A stretch of 64,000 bases of DNA from positions 3,325,501 to 3,389,500 of the forward strand of contig NZ_CP083956.1 in the NCBI RefSeq assembly GCF_006442795.2, written 5' to 3'. A program made the position numbers and the translations under genes. The stretch comes from Mesorhizobium sp. B1-1-8 (GTDB taxonomy: Bacteria > Pseudomonadota > Alphaproteobacteria > Rhizobiales > Rhizobiaceae). Under the pieces are notes generated by a model that was not told the DNA's origin, searched no databases, and was given only the letters and a program-made list of their open reading frames with translations. Below are positions 1 through 10,628 of this stretch, piece after piece (within the stretch, counting starts at the first letter, position 1; each line of letters begins with the position of its first letter).

Positions 1-370
1 CAGAGGCATCTTCGTCGACCATGCCACCGGTCTCGTCGTCGGCGAAACCGCGGTGATCGAGGACGACGTATCGATACTCCACGGCGTGACGCTCGGCGGC
101 ACCGGCAAGGCCGGCGGCGACCGTCACCCGAAGATCCGTCGCGGCGTGCTGATCGGCGCCGGCGCCAAGATCCTCGGCAATATCGAGATCGGGCATTGCT
201 CCAAGATCGCCGCCGGCTCGGTCGTGCTGTCGCCCGTGCCGCACAACAAGACGGTCGCCGGCGTGCCCGCGCGGGTTGTGGGAGAAACGGGCTGCGACCA
301 GCCCTCGCGGCAGATGGACCAGCTGCTGCCGTCGCAGACAATGGACCACGTGGTCAGCTTCGACATTTGA
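1..370 (+). CDS. cysE: Serine O-acetyltransferase, C-terminal part (5' end outside window)
   Basis: Acetyl-CoA:L-serine O-acetyltransferase makes O-acetylserine, the carbon acceptor in cytosolic cysteine synthesis. The frame is already open at base 2, so only about the last 122 residues are present. They show the left-handed beta-helix hexapeptide repeats of the family: a GVTLGGTGK stretch, then DRHPKI, then GAGAKILGNIEIG and a VVLSPVPHNKTVAGVPAR turn, all typical of CysE. The tail after the helix (DQPSRQMDQLLPS) is where CysE proteins carry the end that contacts cysteine synthase or mediates feedback inhibition. The N-terminal helical domain lies upstream. Identification is firm; only the start is missing. 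Confidence 0.95.
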   Translation, partial: RGIFVDHATGLVVGETAVIEDDVSILHGVTLGGTGKAGGDRHPKIRRGVLIGAGAKILGNIEIGHCSKIAAGSVVLSPVPHNKTVAGVPARVVGETGCDQPSRQMDQLLPSQTMDHVVSFDI

Positions 371-514
371 AACCGGCTGCCGGTGGCCGGTTGTCGGTCA
401 CCGTTTTCAAGCGCCGGTTGTCGCGTATTATCCAGTCGGCTTGCCTTTACATCGCCATCGTCGGCGTGTCAGAAGCGCCTTCCAACGAATAAGCCGACAT
501 TTCGGAGAAGACTT

Positions 515-718
515 TTGAAGCCGGACGAAATCAGAAAGCTGGACGCCTATTTCAAGCGCGTCTTCCAGAATCCCAAGCTGCAGGTAAAGGCGCGTCCGCG
601 CAAGGAAGACTCGGCCGAAGTCTATGTCGGCGAGGAATTCCTCGGCATCGTCTTCAAGGACGAGGACGACGGCGACTACAATTTCTCGATGGCGATCCTC
701 GACATCGATCTTGCCTGA
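515..718 (+). CDS. DUF3126 family protein, 67 aa
   Basis: A small soluble protein of unknown function that matches the DUF3126 family by its conserved KPDEIRKLDAYFKRVF start, the KARPRKEDSAEVYVGEEF middle and a FSMAILDIDL end. I chose a TTG start at 515: GGAG at 504-507 lies 7 bases upstream, and translation from there gives exactly the compact family length. Upstream extension of the frame has no family-like sequence. It follows cysE by about 145 bases in the same direction, an arrangement seen in rhizobia, but nothing here reveals its role. Its acidic and lysine-rich composition suggests a cytosolic protein. Confidence 0.85.
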   Translation: MKPDEIRKLDAYFKRVFQNPKLQVKARPRKEDSAEVYVGEEFLGIVFKDEDDGDYNFSMAILDIDLA

Positions 719-773
719 CCGGCAGCCCTGACCGGGTGCGTGATTGGAGCGCCCCGGTCGAAACACCTGCAGC

Positions 774-1361
774 CTAATCCGGGCAATGTCGCGGGATATG
801 CACCCGCCGCCAGCTGGTCGAGCCTTCCCGCACCACGACACGGCGTGCAACCGTCCCATAGGAGGGCGGGATTTCGGTGATGCGCCGCTGCTCGGGCCGC
901 ACCAGCACTTCGCGGGCGACGCCTTCATATTCGGCCGGCAGCACGACGCGACGGACGCGCTCGGGTTCGACGACCACCGTCTCGGCGACGCGCGCGTAAC
1001 GGGCCTTGCGCCACACCTTGCACAGCACCTTGCGGCCGTGGATGACGCGCCATTCCCAGGCATAGCCGCCATCGTCGACCTTGACTGTGTGATAGACGGT
1101 GCGGGTCACGGCCGGCACCACCCCATAGGTGACACGCGGCGGCGCGATCTGCTCGATGCTTTGACTTGTGCCGTAGATTGGCGGGTCGTAGTCGACCAGC
1201 TGGCCGCCGGGGCTGACCATCACATCCTCATAGACGGTGTCGTAGAGAGCCGGCCTGTGGACCGGCTCATAGCATTCGAGCGCCCGGCTGCCGGCGGCGG
1301 TTTCGGAGACGCTGGCAAGCATTGCGACCGAAGCCAGGAAGGCGGAGCTGTTGCGGATCAT
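774..1361 (-). CDS. Secreted protein with Val-rich tandem repeats, hypothetical (195 aa)
   Basis: I do not recognise a named family. The ATG at 1361 has GGGGAA just upstream. The first ~23 residues (MIRNSSAFLASVAMLASV...TAAG) look like a Sec signal peptide, so the product is probably periplasmic. The mature part carries imperfect repeats of about 16 residues with the pattern Pro/Ala-x-Tyr-x-x-Val-x-x-x-Val-x-Val-x-Pro, for example PAEYEGVAREVLVRPE and PPSYGTVARRVVVREG. Two Trp-rich stretches (YAWEWRVIHG, STSWRRV) separate them, and there are only three Cys. It is convergent with the DUF3126 gene and divergent from clpP. An envelope or surface role is inference only. Confidence 0.7.
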   Translation of the reverse strand: MIRNSSAFLASVAMLASVSETAAGSRALECYEPVHRPALYDTVYEDVMVSPGGQLVDYDPPIYGTSQSIEQIAPPRVTYGVVPAVTRTVYHTVKVDDGGYAWEWRVIHGRKVLCKVWRKARYARVAETVVVEPERVRRVVLPAEYEGVAREVLVRPEQRRITEIPPSYGTVARRVVVREGSTSWRRVHIPRHCPD

Positions 1362-1707
1362 GACATTCCCCGTTGAAAAAGGACGCCGGTTCAACGCAGG
1401 ACTGTAGCGGAAGCTCCGCACCCGGGCAGGGAATTCAAGGCTTGTCGTTAAGCGGCGCGGTTAAGAAAATGCTACCATCGCGGCTCGTGGGGGACGGGAT
1501 CTCCTGCCGGGGGCAGTATTCCGGGACGGTCGTCCGCATTTCCCCTGGTAGCTGTGCTTGATTCGACTTAACCAGATGGCTAGGAGGGGCGGCCTTGCGC
1601 TAGGGTGAGCCGGCATCCTATTTACCTCGTAACCGATCCAGAACCGATTCTGCCCGATTGCTGATATATCACGGCGCCGGAATCCCATCTCCAACAAGGG
1701 ATAGTCC
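1362..1707. other. Intergenic region upstream of clpP, no gene seen
   Basis: About 346 bases between the divergent repeat protein and clpP. Short open frames on both strands here lack a ribosome-binding site and any recognisable protein. The promoters of both flanking genes must lie here, but I could not pick out a convincing -35/-10 pair. The only clear signal is the AAGGGA ribosome-binding site just before clpP. Confidence 0.5.
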
Positions 1708-2337
1708 ATGAAAAACCCCGTCGAAACCTACATGAACCTCGTTCCGATGGTGGTCGAACAGACCAATCGCGGCGAGCGCGCCTATGACATTTTCTCGCGC
1801 CTCTTGAAGGAACGCATCATCTTCATTACCGGGCCGGTCGAGGACGGCATGGCGACGCTGGTTTGTGCACAGCTTTTGTTCCTCGAGGCGGAGAACCCCA
1901 AGAAGGAAATCAACCTCTACATCAATTCGCCGGGCGGCGTCGTCACCTCGGGCATGGCGATCTACGACACCATGCAGTTCATCAAGCCCGCGGTGTCGAC
2001 GCTCTGCATCGGCCAGGCTGCTTCGATGGGTTCGCTGCTTCTGACCGCCGGCCACAAGGATATGCGCTTTGCCACGCCGAACGCCCGCATCATGGTCCAC
2101 CAGCCGTCCGGCGGCTTCCAGGGCCAGGCTTCGGACATCGAACGTCATGCGCAGGACATCATCAAGCTGAAGCGCCGCCTCAACGAGGTCTACGTCAAGC
2201 ACACCGGCAAGAGCTATGACGAGATCGAGCGGACGCTCGACCGCGACCATTTCATGACCGCCGATGAGGCCAGGGATTTCGGCCTGATCGACAAGGTCAT
2301 CACCTCGCGCGAGCCGGTCGAGGGCCTGACCGTTTAA
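1708..2337 (+). CDS. clpP: ATP-dependent Clp protease proteolytic subunit
   Basis: Serine peptidase of family S14 that forms the tetradecameric chamber in which unfolded substrates fed by ClpX or ClpA are degraded. At 209 residues it has the normal length. The catalytic triad is readable: Ser106 in GQAASMGS, His131 in MVHQPSGG and Asp180 in TLDRDHF, each offset by 5 from E. coli ClpP numbering. The YINSPGG segment at 71-77 is the oxyanion-forming strand. AAGGGA lies upstream of the ATG. clpX follows after a 294-base gap, so the two genes are adjacent but may have separate promoters, as in other rhizobia. Confidence 0.97.
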   Translation: MKNPVETYMNLVPMVVEQTNRGERAYDIFSRLLKERIIFITGPVEDGMATLVCAQLLFLEAENPKKEINLYINSPGGVVTSGMAIYDTMQFIKPAVSTLCIGQAASMGSLLLTAGHKDMRFATPNARIMVHQPSGGFQGQASDIERHAQDIIKLKRRLNEVYVKHTGKSYDEIERTLDRDHFMTADEARDFGLIDKVITSREPVEGLTV

Positions 2338-2631
2338 CTTAGAGTGGCAGCTGAATGGCGCGATGGCGTGCTTTTAGCGCGGCTTGCAGCATTTCGGCCA
2401 CATTTGGCTGTTCCCTCAGGCGTCGGGATTGCCTACGTTAAGGCTATGTTGATTTTCGACGGCTTAGCTTTGCATGGGGTTGCTGCGAATCATTGCCGCG
2501 TTTTCTGATTTGTGTTTCGTACGGAATGCGCTGTGTGAGCCGGTACACTGGCGGTGGCGGATTCCTGCGATAGATTGGGTAGGCGCCCTTCTGGCCAGAC
2601 TATCGGCGGGCGTCCATGAAAGGACAGAAAA

Positions 2632-3906
2632 ATGAGCAAGGTCGGCAACAACAGCGGTGATTCAAAGAACACGCTTTATTGCTCGTTTTGCGGCAAGAGC
2701 CAGCACGAAGTGCGCAAGCTGATCGCCGGCCCGACGGTCTTCATCTGCGACGAGTGCGTCGAACTCTGCATGGACATCATCCGTGAGGAGAACAAGACCT
2801 CGATGGTGAAGTCGCGCGAGGGCGTGCCGACTCCGCAGGAAATCCTCAAGGTCCTCGACGACTATGTCATCGGCCAGCCTTACGCCAAGCGCGTGCTGTC
2901 GGTGGCCGTGCACAACCACTACAAGCGCCTTGCCCATGCCGGCAAAAGCAACGACGTCGAGCTGGCGAAGTCGAACATCCTTCTGATAGGCCCGACCGGC
3001 TGCGGCAAGACGCTGTTGGCGCAGACGCTGGCCCGCATCATCGACGTGCCCTTCACCATGGCCGACGCCACGACGCTGACCGAGGCCGGATATGTCGGCG
3101 AGGACGTCGAGAACATCATCCTGAAGCTGTTGCAGTCGGCCGACTACAATGTCGAGCGGGCTCAGCGCGGCATCGTCTATATCGACGAGATCGACAAGAT
3201 CTCGCGCAAGTCGGACAACCCCTCGATCACCCGCGACGTGTCGGGCGAGGGCGTGCAGCAGGCACTCTTGAAGATCATGGAAGGCACCGTCGCCTCGGTG
3301 CCGCCGCAGGGCGGCCGCAAGCATCCGCAGCAGGAATTCTTGCAGGTCGACACCGCCAACATCCTGTTCATCTGCGGCGGCGCCTTCGCCGGCCTGGACA
3401 AGATCATCTCGGACCGCGGCCGCAAGACCTCGATCGGCTTCGGCGCCACCGTGGCTTCGCCCGAGGATCGCCGCACCGGCGACCTGTTCCGCCAGGTCGA
3501 GCCCGAGGACCTGCTGAAATTCGGCCTGATCCCGGAATTCGTCGGCCGTCTACCGGTCCTGGCGACGCTGGAGGACCTGGACGAGCCGGCGCTGATCCAG
3601 ATCCTGACCGAGCCGAAGAACGCGCTGGTCAAGCAGTATCAGCGGTTGTTCGAAATGGAGAATGTCGACCTGACCTTCCACGAAAACGCGCTGTCGGCGA
3701 TCGCCAAGCGCGCCATCGAGCGCAAGACCGGCGCGCGCGGCCTGCGCTCCATCATGGAAGCGATCCTGCTCGATACCATGTTCGAGCTTCCGGCGCTGGA
3801 AGGCGTGCGCGAAGTGGTCATTTCGGAGGAGGTTGTCTCCGGCAACGCCAGGCCCCTCTATATCTACTCCGAGCAGAAGGAAAAGAAGGGCTCCGTCAGC
3901 GCCTGA
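2632..3906 (+). CDS. clpX: ATP-dependent Clp protease ATP-binding subunit ClpX
   Basis: AAA+ unfoldase that recognises tagged substrates and threads them into ClpP. At 424 residues it has the expected length. The N-terminal C4 zinc finger is intact (Cys17, Cys20, Cys39, Cys42). Walker A is GPTGCGKT at 120-127, the GYVG pore loop is at 153-156, and Walker B is IVYIDEID at 181-188. The [10 protein letters not shown] (RKH) and SIGF (IGF, ClpP-docking) loops are both present, so it should work with the ClpP encoded upstream. AAAGGACAG precedes the ATG. A perfect hairpin terminator follows 31 bases after the stop. Confidence 0.97.
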   Translation: MSKVGNNSGDSKNTLYCSFCGKSQHEVRKLIAGPTVFICDECVELCMDIIREENKTSMVKSREGVPTPQEILKVLDDYVIGQPYAKRVLSVAVHNHYKRLAHAGKSNDVELAKSNILLIGPTGCGKTLLAQTLARIIDVPFTMADATTLTEAGYVGEDVENIILKLLQSADYNVERAQRGIVYIDEIDKISRKSDNPSITRDVSGEGVQQALLKIMEGTVASVPPQGGRKHPQQEFLQVDTANILFICGGAFAGLDKIISDRGRKTSIGFGATVASPEDRRTGDLFRQVEPEDLLKFGLIPEFVGRLPVLATLEDLDEPALIQILTEPKNALVKQYQRLFEMENVDLTFHENALSAIAKRAIERKTGARGLRSIMEAILLDTMFELPALEGVREVVISEEVVSGNARPLYIYSEQKEKKGSVSA

Positions 3907-3936
3907 AATGGCACCTGGCCCACATAGTTTTCATGG

Positions 3937-3961
3937 AACGGCGCCCGCGCGGCGCCGTTTT
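3937..3961 (+). terminator. Intrinsic terminator of clpX
   Basis: A perfect 9-bp stem, AACGGCGCC at 3937-3945 and GGCGCCGTT at 3951-3959, with a 5-base loop and a short T run. It lies shortly after the clpX stop and separates the clp genes from lon. Confidence 0.8.
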
Positions 3962-4015
3962 GCTGTGAGGGGTGTGCCGTCAGGTAATGGAATGGATCCT
4001 GCGACCGTGCTAACC

Positions 4016-4045
4016 CTTGATCTTTGCTCTGCCCGCATCCACCTA
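4016..4045 (+). promoter_or_regulatory. Possible heat-shock (RpoH-type) promoter for lon
   Basis: CCCTTGAT at 4014-4021 resembles the -35 element of sigma-32 promoters. A 17-base spacer then leads to CCACCTAA at 4039-4046, a weaker match to the CC-rich -10. lon is a heat-shock gene in many bacteria, which makes the site plausible. It would give a leader of roughly 130 bases. The -10 match is poor, so this is a candidate only. Confidence 0.25.
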
Positions 4046-4181
4046 ACAGCGGAAGGCCGAAGTGCCCCATTCTGTGCTGTAAAACTCCCGTCACAAACGG
4101 TGGTAGGCGGAACGACGCTCGGTCGTTAATATGAGATTCGCGATTGGCTTTATTAGCGGTCGCGACATGAAAGGTTGAACA

Positions 4182-6593
<2,412 letters not shown>

Positions 6594-6624
6594 CATCTTC
6601 TAACGTTGCAGCGCACAAAGAGAG

Positions 6625-6649
6625 AGCCGGGCTTCAAGCCCGGCTTTTT
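6625..6649 (+). terminator. Intrinsic terminator of lon
   Basis: AGCCGGGCT at 6625-6633 pairs with AGCCCGGCT at 6637-6645 around a TCA loop, followed by five T. It sits about 30 bases after the lon stop and is a textbook Rho-independent terminator. Confidence 0.88.
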
Positions 6650-6789
6650 CATGTAAAAAAAGCTCACAAAAGTGGAAAAAAGCCCGGAATTCCGCGGTTT
6701 TCGGCTTGGGTTCCGCAACGCTTCTTTCTAAAGTCCCTTTCCTGCCGGATGAGTCGTAAGTTCCGGTTTTCTCATGGAAGGGAATTTTG

Positions 6790-7062
6790 ATGAACAAGAA
6801 CGAACTGGTGTCCGCTGTCGCCGACTCCGCAAGCATTTCGAAGGCTGATGCGCAGTCTGCCGTCGATGCGGTGTTCTCCGTGATCACCGGCGAACTGAAG
6901 AAGGGCGGCGATGTCCGGCTTGTCGGCTTCGGAAATTTCACCGTGTCAAAACGCGCTGCTTCGACCGGCCGCAACCCGCAGACCGGCGCGGAAGTGCAGA
7001 TTCCGGCGCGCACCGTGCCGAAGTTCTCGGCCGGCAAGGGCCTCAAGGACGCGGTCAACTAA
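6790..7062 (+). CDS. hupB: DNA-binding protein HU
   Basis: Histone-like nucleoid protein that bends DNA as a dimer. The 90-residue length is standard. The N-terminal MNKNELVSAVADSASISKADA helix pair and the GFGNFTV strand are conserved, and the DNA-embracing arm carries the RNPQTG signature at about residues 61-66. I chose the ATG at 6790 over the TTG three bases earlier because it fits the family start and has GGAAGGGA upstream. It stands alone between two terminators, downstream of lon. The same lon-hup order is common in proteobacteria. Confidence 0.96.
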   Translation: MNKNELVSAVADSASISKADAQSAVDAVFSVITGELKKGGDVRLVGFGNFTVSKRAASTGRNPQTGAEVQIPARTVPKFSAGKGLKDAVN

Positions 7063-7082
7063 GACCTTTTCTTTGAAGATCA

Positions 7083-7114
7083 GAAAAGCCGGGCTTGCCC
7101 GGCTTTTCTTTTTT
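7083..7114 (+). terminator. Intrinsic terminator of hupB
   Basis: GAAAAGCCGGGC at 7083-7094 pairs with GCCCGGCTTTTC at 7097-7108, followed by six T. It lies 20 bases after the hupB stop and also separates it from the convergent aldo/keto reductase gene. Confidence 0.88.
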
Positions 7115-7136
7115 GGCGTCGGCGCAGGGCCGGGGT

Positions 7137-8159
7137 TCAGGCCGTCGGCGCATCGGCGCGCATCAACCCTTCCTGCTTGAGGTCCGCCCACAGCGCCGCC
7201 GGCAGTTCGGCGTCAAGCAGCGCCCGGTTGCTTTCGACCTCGGCCGGGCGCTGGCCGCCAGGGATCACCGACACCACCGAAGGATGCTTGAGCGGGAACT
7301 GCAGCGCGGCCTCGATCAGGCGCACGCCGTGGCGCTTGCAGACGGCCTCGATGCGAGCGACGCGGTCGAGTATCTCCTGCGGGGCCTCGGAATAGTTGTA
7401 GAAGGCGCCGGGCTTCGGGCCGGTCGCCAATATGCCTGAGTTGTAAGGGCCGCCGAGCACGATGCCAATGCCGCGCTTGTGGCAAAGCGGCAGGAAGGTT
7501 TCCAATGCCTCCTGTTCGAGCAGCGTATAGCGCCCGGCGAGCAGGAAGAGGTCGAAATCGCCGCGTTCGGCCAGCGCCTGGCAGACCTGCCATTCGTTGA
7601 TGCCGCCGCCGAAGGCTTTGATCACGCCCTGGTCGCGCAGCGACAGCAACCCGTAATAACCCGAGGACATGAACTCCTCGATGCGGGCGTCCGACGCCTC
7701 CTTGCTGCCATGGGTGAAGATGTCGACATCGTGCACGAAAAGGATATCGATTCGGTCGACGCCAAGACGCTCCAGCGAGGCTTCGAAGGAGCGCATGACG
7801 CCGTCATAGCTGTAGTCGTAGACCTCCCTGCGGGACGGCGTGTCGAAGAACTTGCCGATGCCGGTGCGCTGATCAGGCGGGGAGACGCGCATCAGGCGAC
7901 CGACCTTGCTCGACAGCACGTAGTCGTCGCGTTTCCTGCCGCGCAGGAACGGGTTGAGCCGGGTTTCCGCCAGGCCGAGGCCGTAGAGCGGTGCGGTATC
8001 GAAGTAGCGGCAGCCGCTCGCCCATGCCGCCTCCAGCGTGGCATTGGCGTCCTCGTCGGAGACGGCGCGGTAGAGATTGCCGAGCGGCGCGGTACCGAAG
8101 CCGAGCTCGGTGAAGGTGATGCCGCCATTGCCGATGCGGTCGAAATGCCGTGTCTTCAT
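7137..8159 (-). CDS. Aldo/keto reductase, D-threo-aldose 1-dehydrogenase-like
   Basis: A 340-residue NAD(P)-dependent oxidoreductase of the AKR superfamily. The catalytic tetrad is readable: Asp54 and Tyr59 in FDTAPLYG, Lys85 in SSKVG and His143 in FVHDVD. The overall pattern (ELGFGTAPLGNLYR at the start, a long insertion with GGGINEW) resembles the L-fucose / D-threo-aldose 1-dehydrogenase subgroup, which oxidises C1 of fucose-type sugars. That would fit the fucose-mutarotase homologue in this locus, but the substrate is inferred. I start at the ATG at 8159; the frame continues upstream without family-like sequence. It is divergent from the SIS-domain gene, so they may share a control region. 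Confidence 0.85.
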   Translation of the reverse strand: MKTRHFDRIGNGGITFTELGFGTAPLGNLYRAVSDEDANATLEAAWASGCRYFDTAPLYGLGLAETRLNPFLRGRKRDDYVLSSKVGRLMRVSPPDQRTGIGKFFDTPSRREVYDYSYDGVMRSFEASLERLGVDRIDILFVHDVDIFTHGSKEASDARIEEFMSSGYYGLLSLRDQGVIKAFGGGINEWQVCQALAERGDFDLFLLAGRYTLLEQEALETFLPLCHKRGIGIVLGGPYNSGILATGPKPGAFYNYSEAPQEILDRVARIEAVCKRHGVRLIEAALQFPLKHPSVVSVIPGGQRPAEVESNRALLDAELPAALWADLKQEGLMRADAPTA

Positions 8160-8337
8160 GTCTGACGATGTCCTGGATCGCTTTGTCTGACATGACACTA
8201 TCACGCCCGTGGCACAGCAAAAGCACCGAGGCGCGTTGGACACGGATTTTCGCGGTGATAGCATGAACAAAAACAAGTGTTTCGCGGCCAAAGCGAGTTG
8301 CAGAGCCGCATATTTTCGGCAACCGGGTGAACCCCTC

Positions 8338-8904
8338 ATGACGAAAGCCAGATCCGGGATGTTCGCGACTGCCCTGGAGGAACTCGGCGCGGTGCTGGCG
8401 CGCGTCGATGACGGCCGGATCGATGCGGCCTGCGAAATGCTTGCCGGCGCCGGCAGGATCGCCGTCTATGGCTGCGGGCGCGAGGCGCTGCAGGTCAAGG
8501 GTTTCGCCATGCGGCTCTACCATCTCGGCCTTCCCGTATCGGTGGTCGGAGACATGACCGCGCCGCCGCTCGGGAAGGGCGATGTCTTTCTGACCAGTTC
8601 CGGACCGGGCGAGACCACCACGGTGCTGACCTTGATGCGCGTCGCCCGCGAGGCCGGCGCACAAATCCTGCTTCTGACGGCCGAACCGGCGAGCAGCGCT
8701 GCGAGCCTCGCCGACGTCACGCTGCTCATTCCGGCGCAGACCATGGCCAGCGACCAGGGCGCGGCCAGAAGCTCGGTGCTGCCGATGGGCTCGCTGTTTG
8801 AGGGTGCGCTTTTCCTGCTGTTCGAGATAATGGTGCTGAAGCTCAAAGAGCTGACCGGCGTGGCGCCGGAAGCGATGCGGGCAAGGCACACCAACATGGA
8901 GTAG
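8338..8904 (+). CDS. SIS-domain protein, 6-phospho-3-hexuloisomerase-like
   Basis: A 188-residue single SIS (sugar isomerase) domain protein. The phosphosugar-binding fold is visible as RIAVYGCGREA (40-50) followed by an SSGPGET loop (88-93) that would hold the phosphate. Length and layout match 6-phospho-3-hexuloisomerase-type proteins, which interconvert ketose phosphates, but I cannot tell the substrate. The ATG at 8338 follows GGGTGA; an upstream extension to 8209 is open but not family-like. Its stop is 4 bases before the creatininase-family gene, so the two are co-transcribed. Sugar-phosphate handling fits the surrounding transporter and kinase genes. Confidence 0.78.
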   Translation: MTKARSGMFATALEELGAVLARVDDGRIDAACEMLAGAGRIAVYGCGREALQVKGFAMRLYHLGLPVSVVGDMTAPPLGKGDVFLTSSGPGETTTVLTLMRVAREAGAQILLLTAEPASSAASLADVTLLIPAQTMASDQGAARSSVLPMGSLFEGALFLLFEIMVLKLKELTGVAPEAMRARHTNME

Positions 8905-8908
8905 GGCG

Positions 8909-9652
8909 ATGCGCTACGAACTGATGCTGCCGCACCAGATCCGCAAGGCCATCGAGGAGAACTGGCCGGTCGCGCTGCCGCTCGGCGTGCTCGAATACCA
9001 TGGCGAGCACATGGCCGTCGGCATGGACACGCTGGCGGTGATCAAGACACTGGAACTCTTCGAGAGGGAAAGCGACATCGTCATCCTGCCGCCCTTCTAT
9101 TACGGCGCGGCGAGCTATGCCGTGGCGCCGCCGGAAGGCAGCGGCTCGGTGCAGGTCGGCGGCCCGGTGCTGGCGCCGTTCGCGGAGGAGTTGTTCTACG
9201 GCCTGCTGCGCGTCGGCTTTCGCAACATCCACGCCATCATCCACCACCAGACCGAAAATTTCGCGGCGGGCATGCCGACGGATCTCGCCTTCAAGACCGC
9301 CGGTCGGCAGGCGATCTTCCGCTTCCTCGAAAAAGAGCGGGGCGAGGGCTGGTGGGGTTCGAACACAATGGCCGACTATTATGCCGGCCACGCCGGGGGC
9401 GAGAACGTCTTCAACTGGGTGCAGGTGCATCCGCTGATGCCAGCGGCGATGAACGGCAAGTACCCGTTCGACCACGCAGGCATCGGCGAGACGTCGCTGA
9501 TGCTGGCGCTATGCCCGGAAGCGGTGGATGCCAGCCGTTTCGCCGACAATACGGGCTGGTACACGAAAAGCGCGCCGGAGGCCTCGTCCGGCCTCGGCAA
9601 CATAGGCGTCGCGATGATCCTCGACCATCTGCGGGCGATACTGGTGCGCTAG
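8909..9652 (+). CDS. Creatininase-family protein
   Basis: A 247-residue protein of the creatininase/amidohydrolase fold, in which a dinuclear metal centre hydrolyses cyclic or linear C-N bonds. The first metal motif is well kept: Glu29, His31, His34 and Asp40 in LEYHGEHMAVGMD. The second motif, usually NGHYEN or NGHGGN, reads HHQTEN at 112-117, so the usual His position is Gln114, with His112 and His113 just before. The function may thus differ from creatininase. The gene starts 4 bases after the SIS gene. Its pairing with sugar genes suggests an amide- or lactam-bearing substrate, but that is inference. Confidence 0.78.
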   Translation: MRYELMLPHQIRKAIEENWPVALPLGVLEYHGEHMAVGMDTLAVIKTLELFERESDIVILPPFYYGAASYAVAPPEGSGSVQVGGPVLAPFAEELFYGLLRVGFRNIHAIIHHQTENFAAGMPTDLAFKTAGRQAIFRFLEKERGEGWWGSNTMADYYAGHAGGENVFNWVQVHPLMPAAMNGKYPFDHAGIGETSLMLALCPEAVDASRFADNTGWYTKSAPEASSGLGNIGVAMILDHLRAILVR

Positions 9653-9658
9653 GCACAG

Positions 9659-9691
9659 CTCTTCCTTCTCCCGCAAGGGGAGAAGGAAGAG
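9659..9691. terminator. Bidirectional hairpin between convergent genes
   Basis: CTCTTCCTTCTCCC at 9659-9672 pairs perfectly with GGGAGAAGGAAGAG at 9678-9691 over a 5-base loop. It sits just between the stops of the creatininase-family gene and the convergent permease gene, so it could terminate or protect both transcripts. The CTTCTCCC/GGGAGAAG core is shared with the larger RIME-like repeats elsewhere in the window. Confidence 0.6.
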
Positions 9692-9702
9692 CGGTGCCAT
9701 CT

Positions 9703-10620
9703 CTATTTCACCGAACCTGCCGTCATGCCCATGATCAGGTAGCGCTCCAGCGCGATGCCGATGACGGCCAGCGGCGCGATCGCCGCTGTGGCGAGGGCGG
9801 CCATCGACCACCAGTTGATACCCTGCGACCCGGTCTGGCTAGCCACCATGACCGGGATGGTCTTAGCATCGGTCGAGGTCAAAAGGGCGGCGAAGAAATA
9901 CTCGTTCCAGCACAGCACCATCGCCAGGATGAAGGCAGCGACCATGCCGGGAAGCGCGATCGGCATGACGATGCGGAAGAAGGCGCCCCAGATCGACAGG
10001 CCGTCGACAAGGGCGGCCTCCTCGAGCTCGACCGGGATCGAGTTGAACTGGTCGCGCATGATCCAGATGACAATCGGCAGCACCATCAGCGTGTAGAGCA
10101 GGATGAGCCCGATGCGGGTGTCGAGCAGTCCGACCTCGCGGTAAAGCACCAGGAAGGGCAGCGCCAGCACCACCGGCGGCAGGATCAGCTGCGACAGGAA
10201 GAAGAAGGAAATGTCCTCGTTCCTGAACCAGGCGAATTGGTACCGGTAGCGGGTCAGGCCATAGGCAGCGAGGCTGCCGATGATGATGGCGAGGCTCGAT
10301 GCACCGACCGAGGCGATGACCGAGTTCATGAAGCGCTTGAGGAACTCGTCACGCACGGTCGACGTCTGGAAGATCGAATCCGGCGACAGGCCGAGCGAGC
10401 GCCAGCCTTTCCAGTCGGGCTGGAAGTCGACGAAGGGAATGAGGTGGCCTTGCGTGACGTCGACCGCCGATTTGAACGAGGTGGTTATCGTCCAATAGAT
10501 CGGGAACAGGCAGATGAAGGCCCAGAACACCAGCGCGCCATAGATGAAGACGCGGCTGGTGACGAAACCCGCCGGCGAGCGGATTTCGGAAACGGTGTAG
10601 TCGGTGGTCTGGACGCTCAT
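9703..10620 (-). CDS. Carbohydrate ABC transporter permease (MalG-like)
   Basis: Inner-membrane subunit of a CUT1-type sugar importer, 305 residues with six predicted membrane segments. The first is about 24-44 (VFIYGALVFWAFICLFPIYW). The EAA loop that docks the ATPase reads EEAALVDGLSIWGAFFRIVMP, beginning near residue 200, with the conserved Gly. The periplasmic loop after the first helix is long (about 45-95). It begins 8 bases after the stop of the MalF-like permease and is the last gene of the leftward operon: binding protein, permease, permease. Its ATPase is probably the divergent gene at 13780. Confidence 0.92.
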   Translation of the reverse strand: MSVQTTDYTVSEIRSPAGFVTSRVFIYGALVFWAFICLFPIYWTITTSFKSAVDVTQGHLIPFVDFQPDWKGWRSLGLSPDSIFQTSTVRDEFLKRFMNSVIASVGASSLAIIIGSLAAYGLTRYRYQFAWFRNEDISFFFLSQLILPPVVLALPFLVLYREVGLLDTRIGLILLYTLMVLPIVIWIMRDQFNSIPVELEEAALVDGLSIWGAFFRIVMPIALPGMVAAFILAMVLCWNEYFFAALLTSTDAKTIPVMVASQTGSQGINWWSMAALATAAIAPLAVIGIALERYLIMGMTAGSVK

Positions 10621-10628
10621 GATGCGGC

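Noticed and set aside
1461..1709. An 82-codon minus-strand frame upstream of clpP
   Set aside because: No ribosome-binding site and no family; it overlaps the clpP control region.
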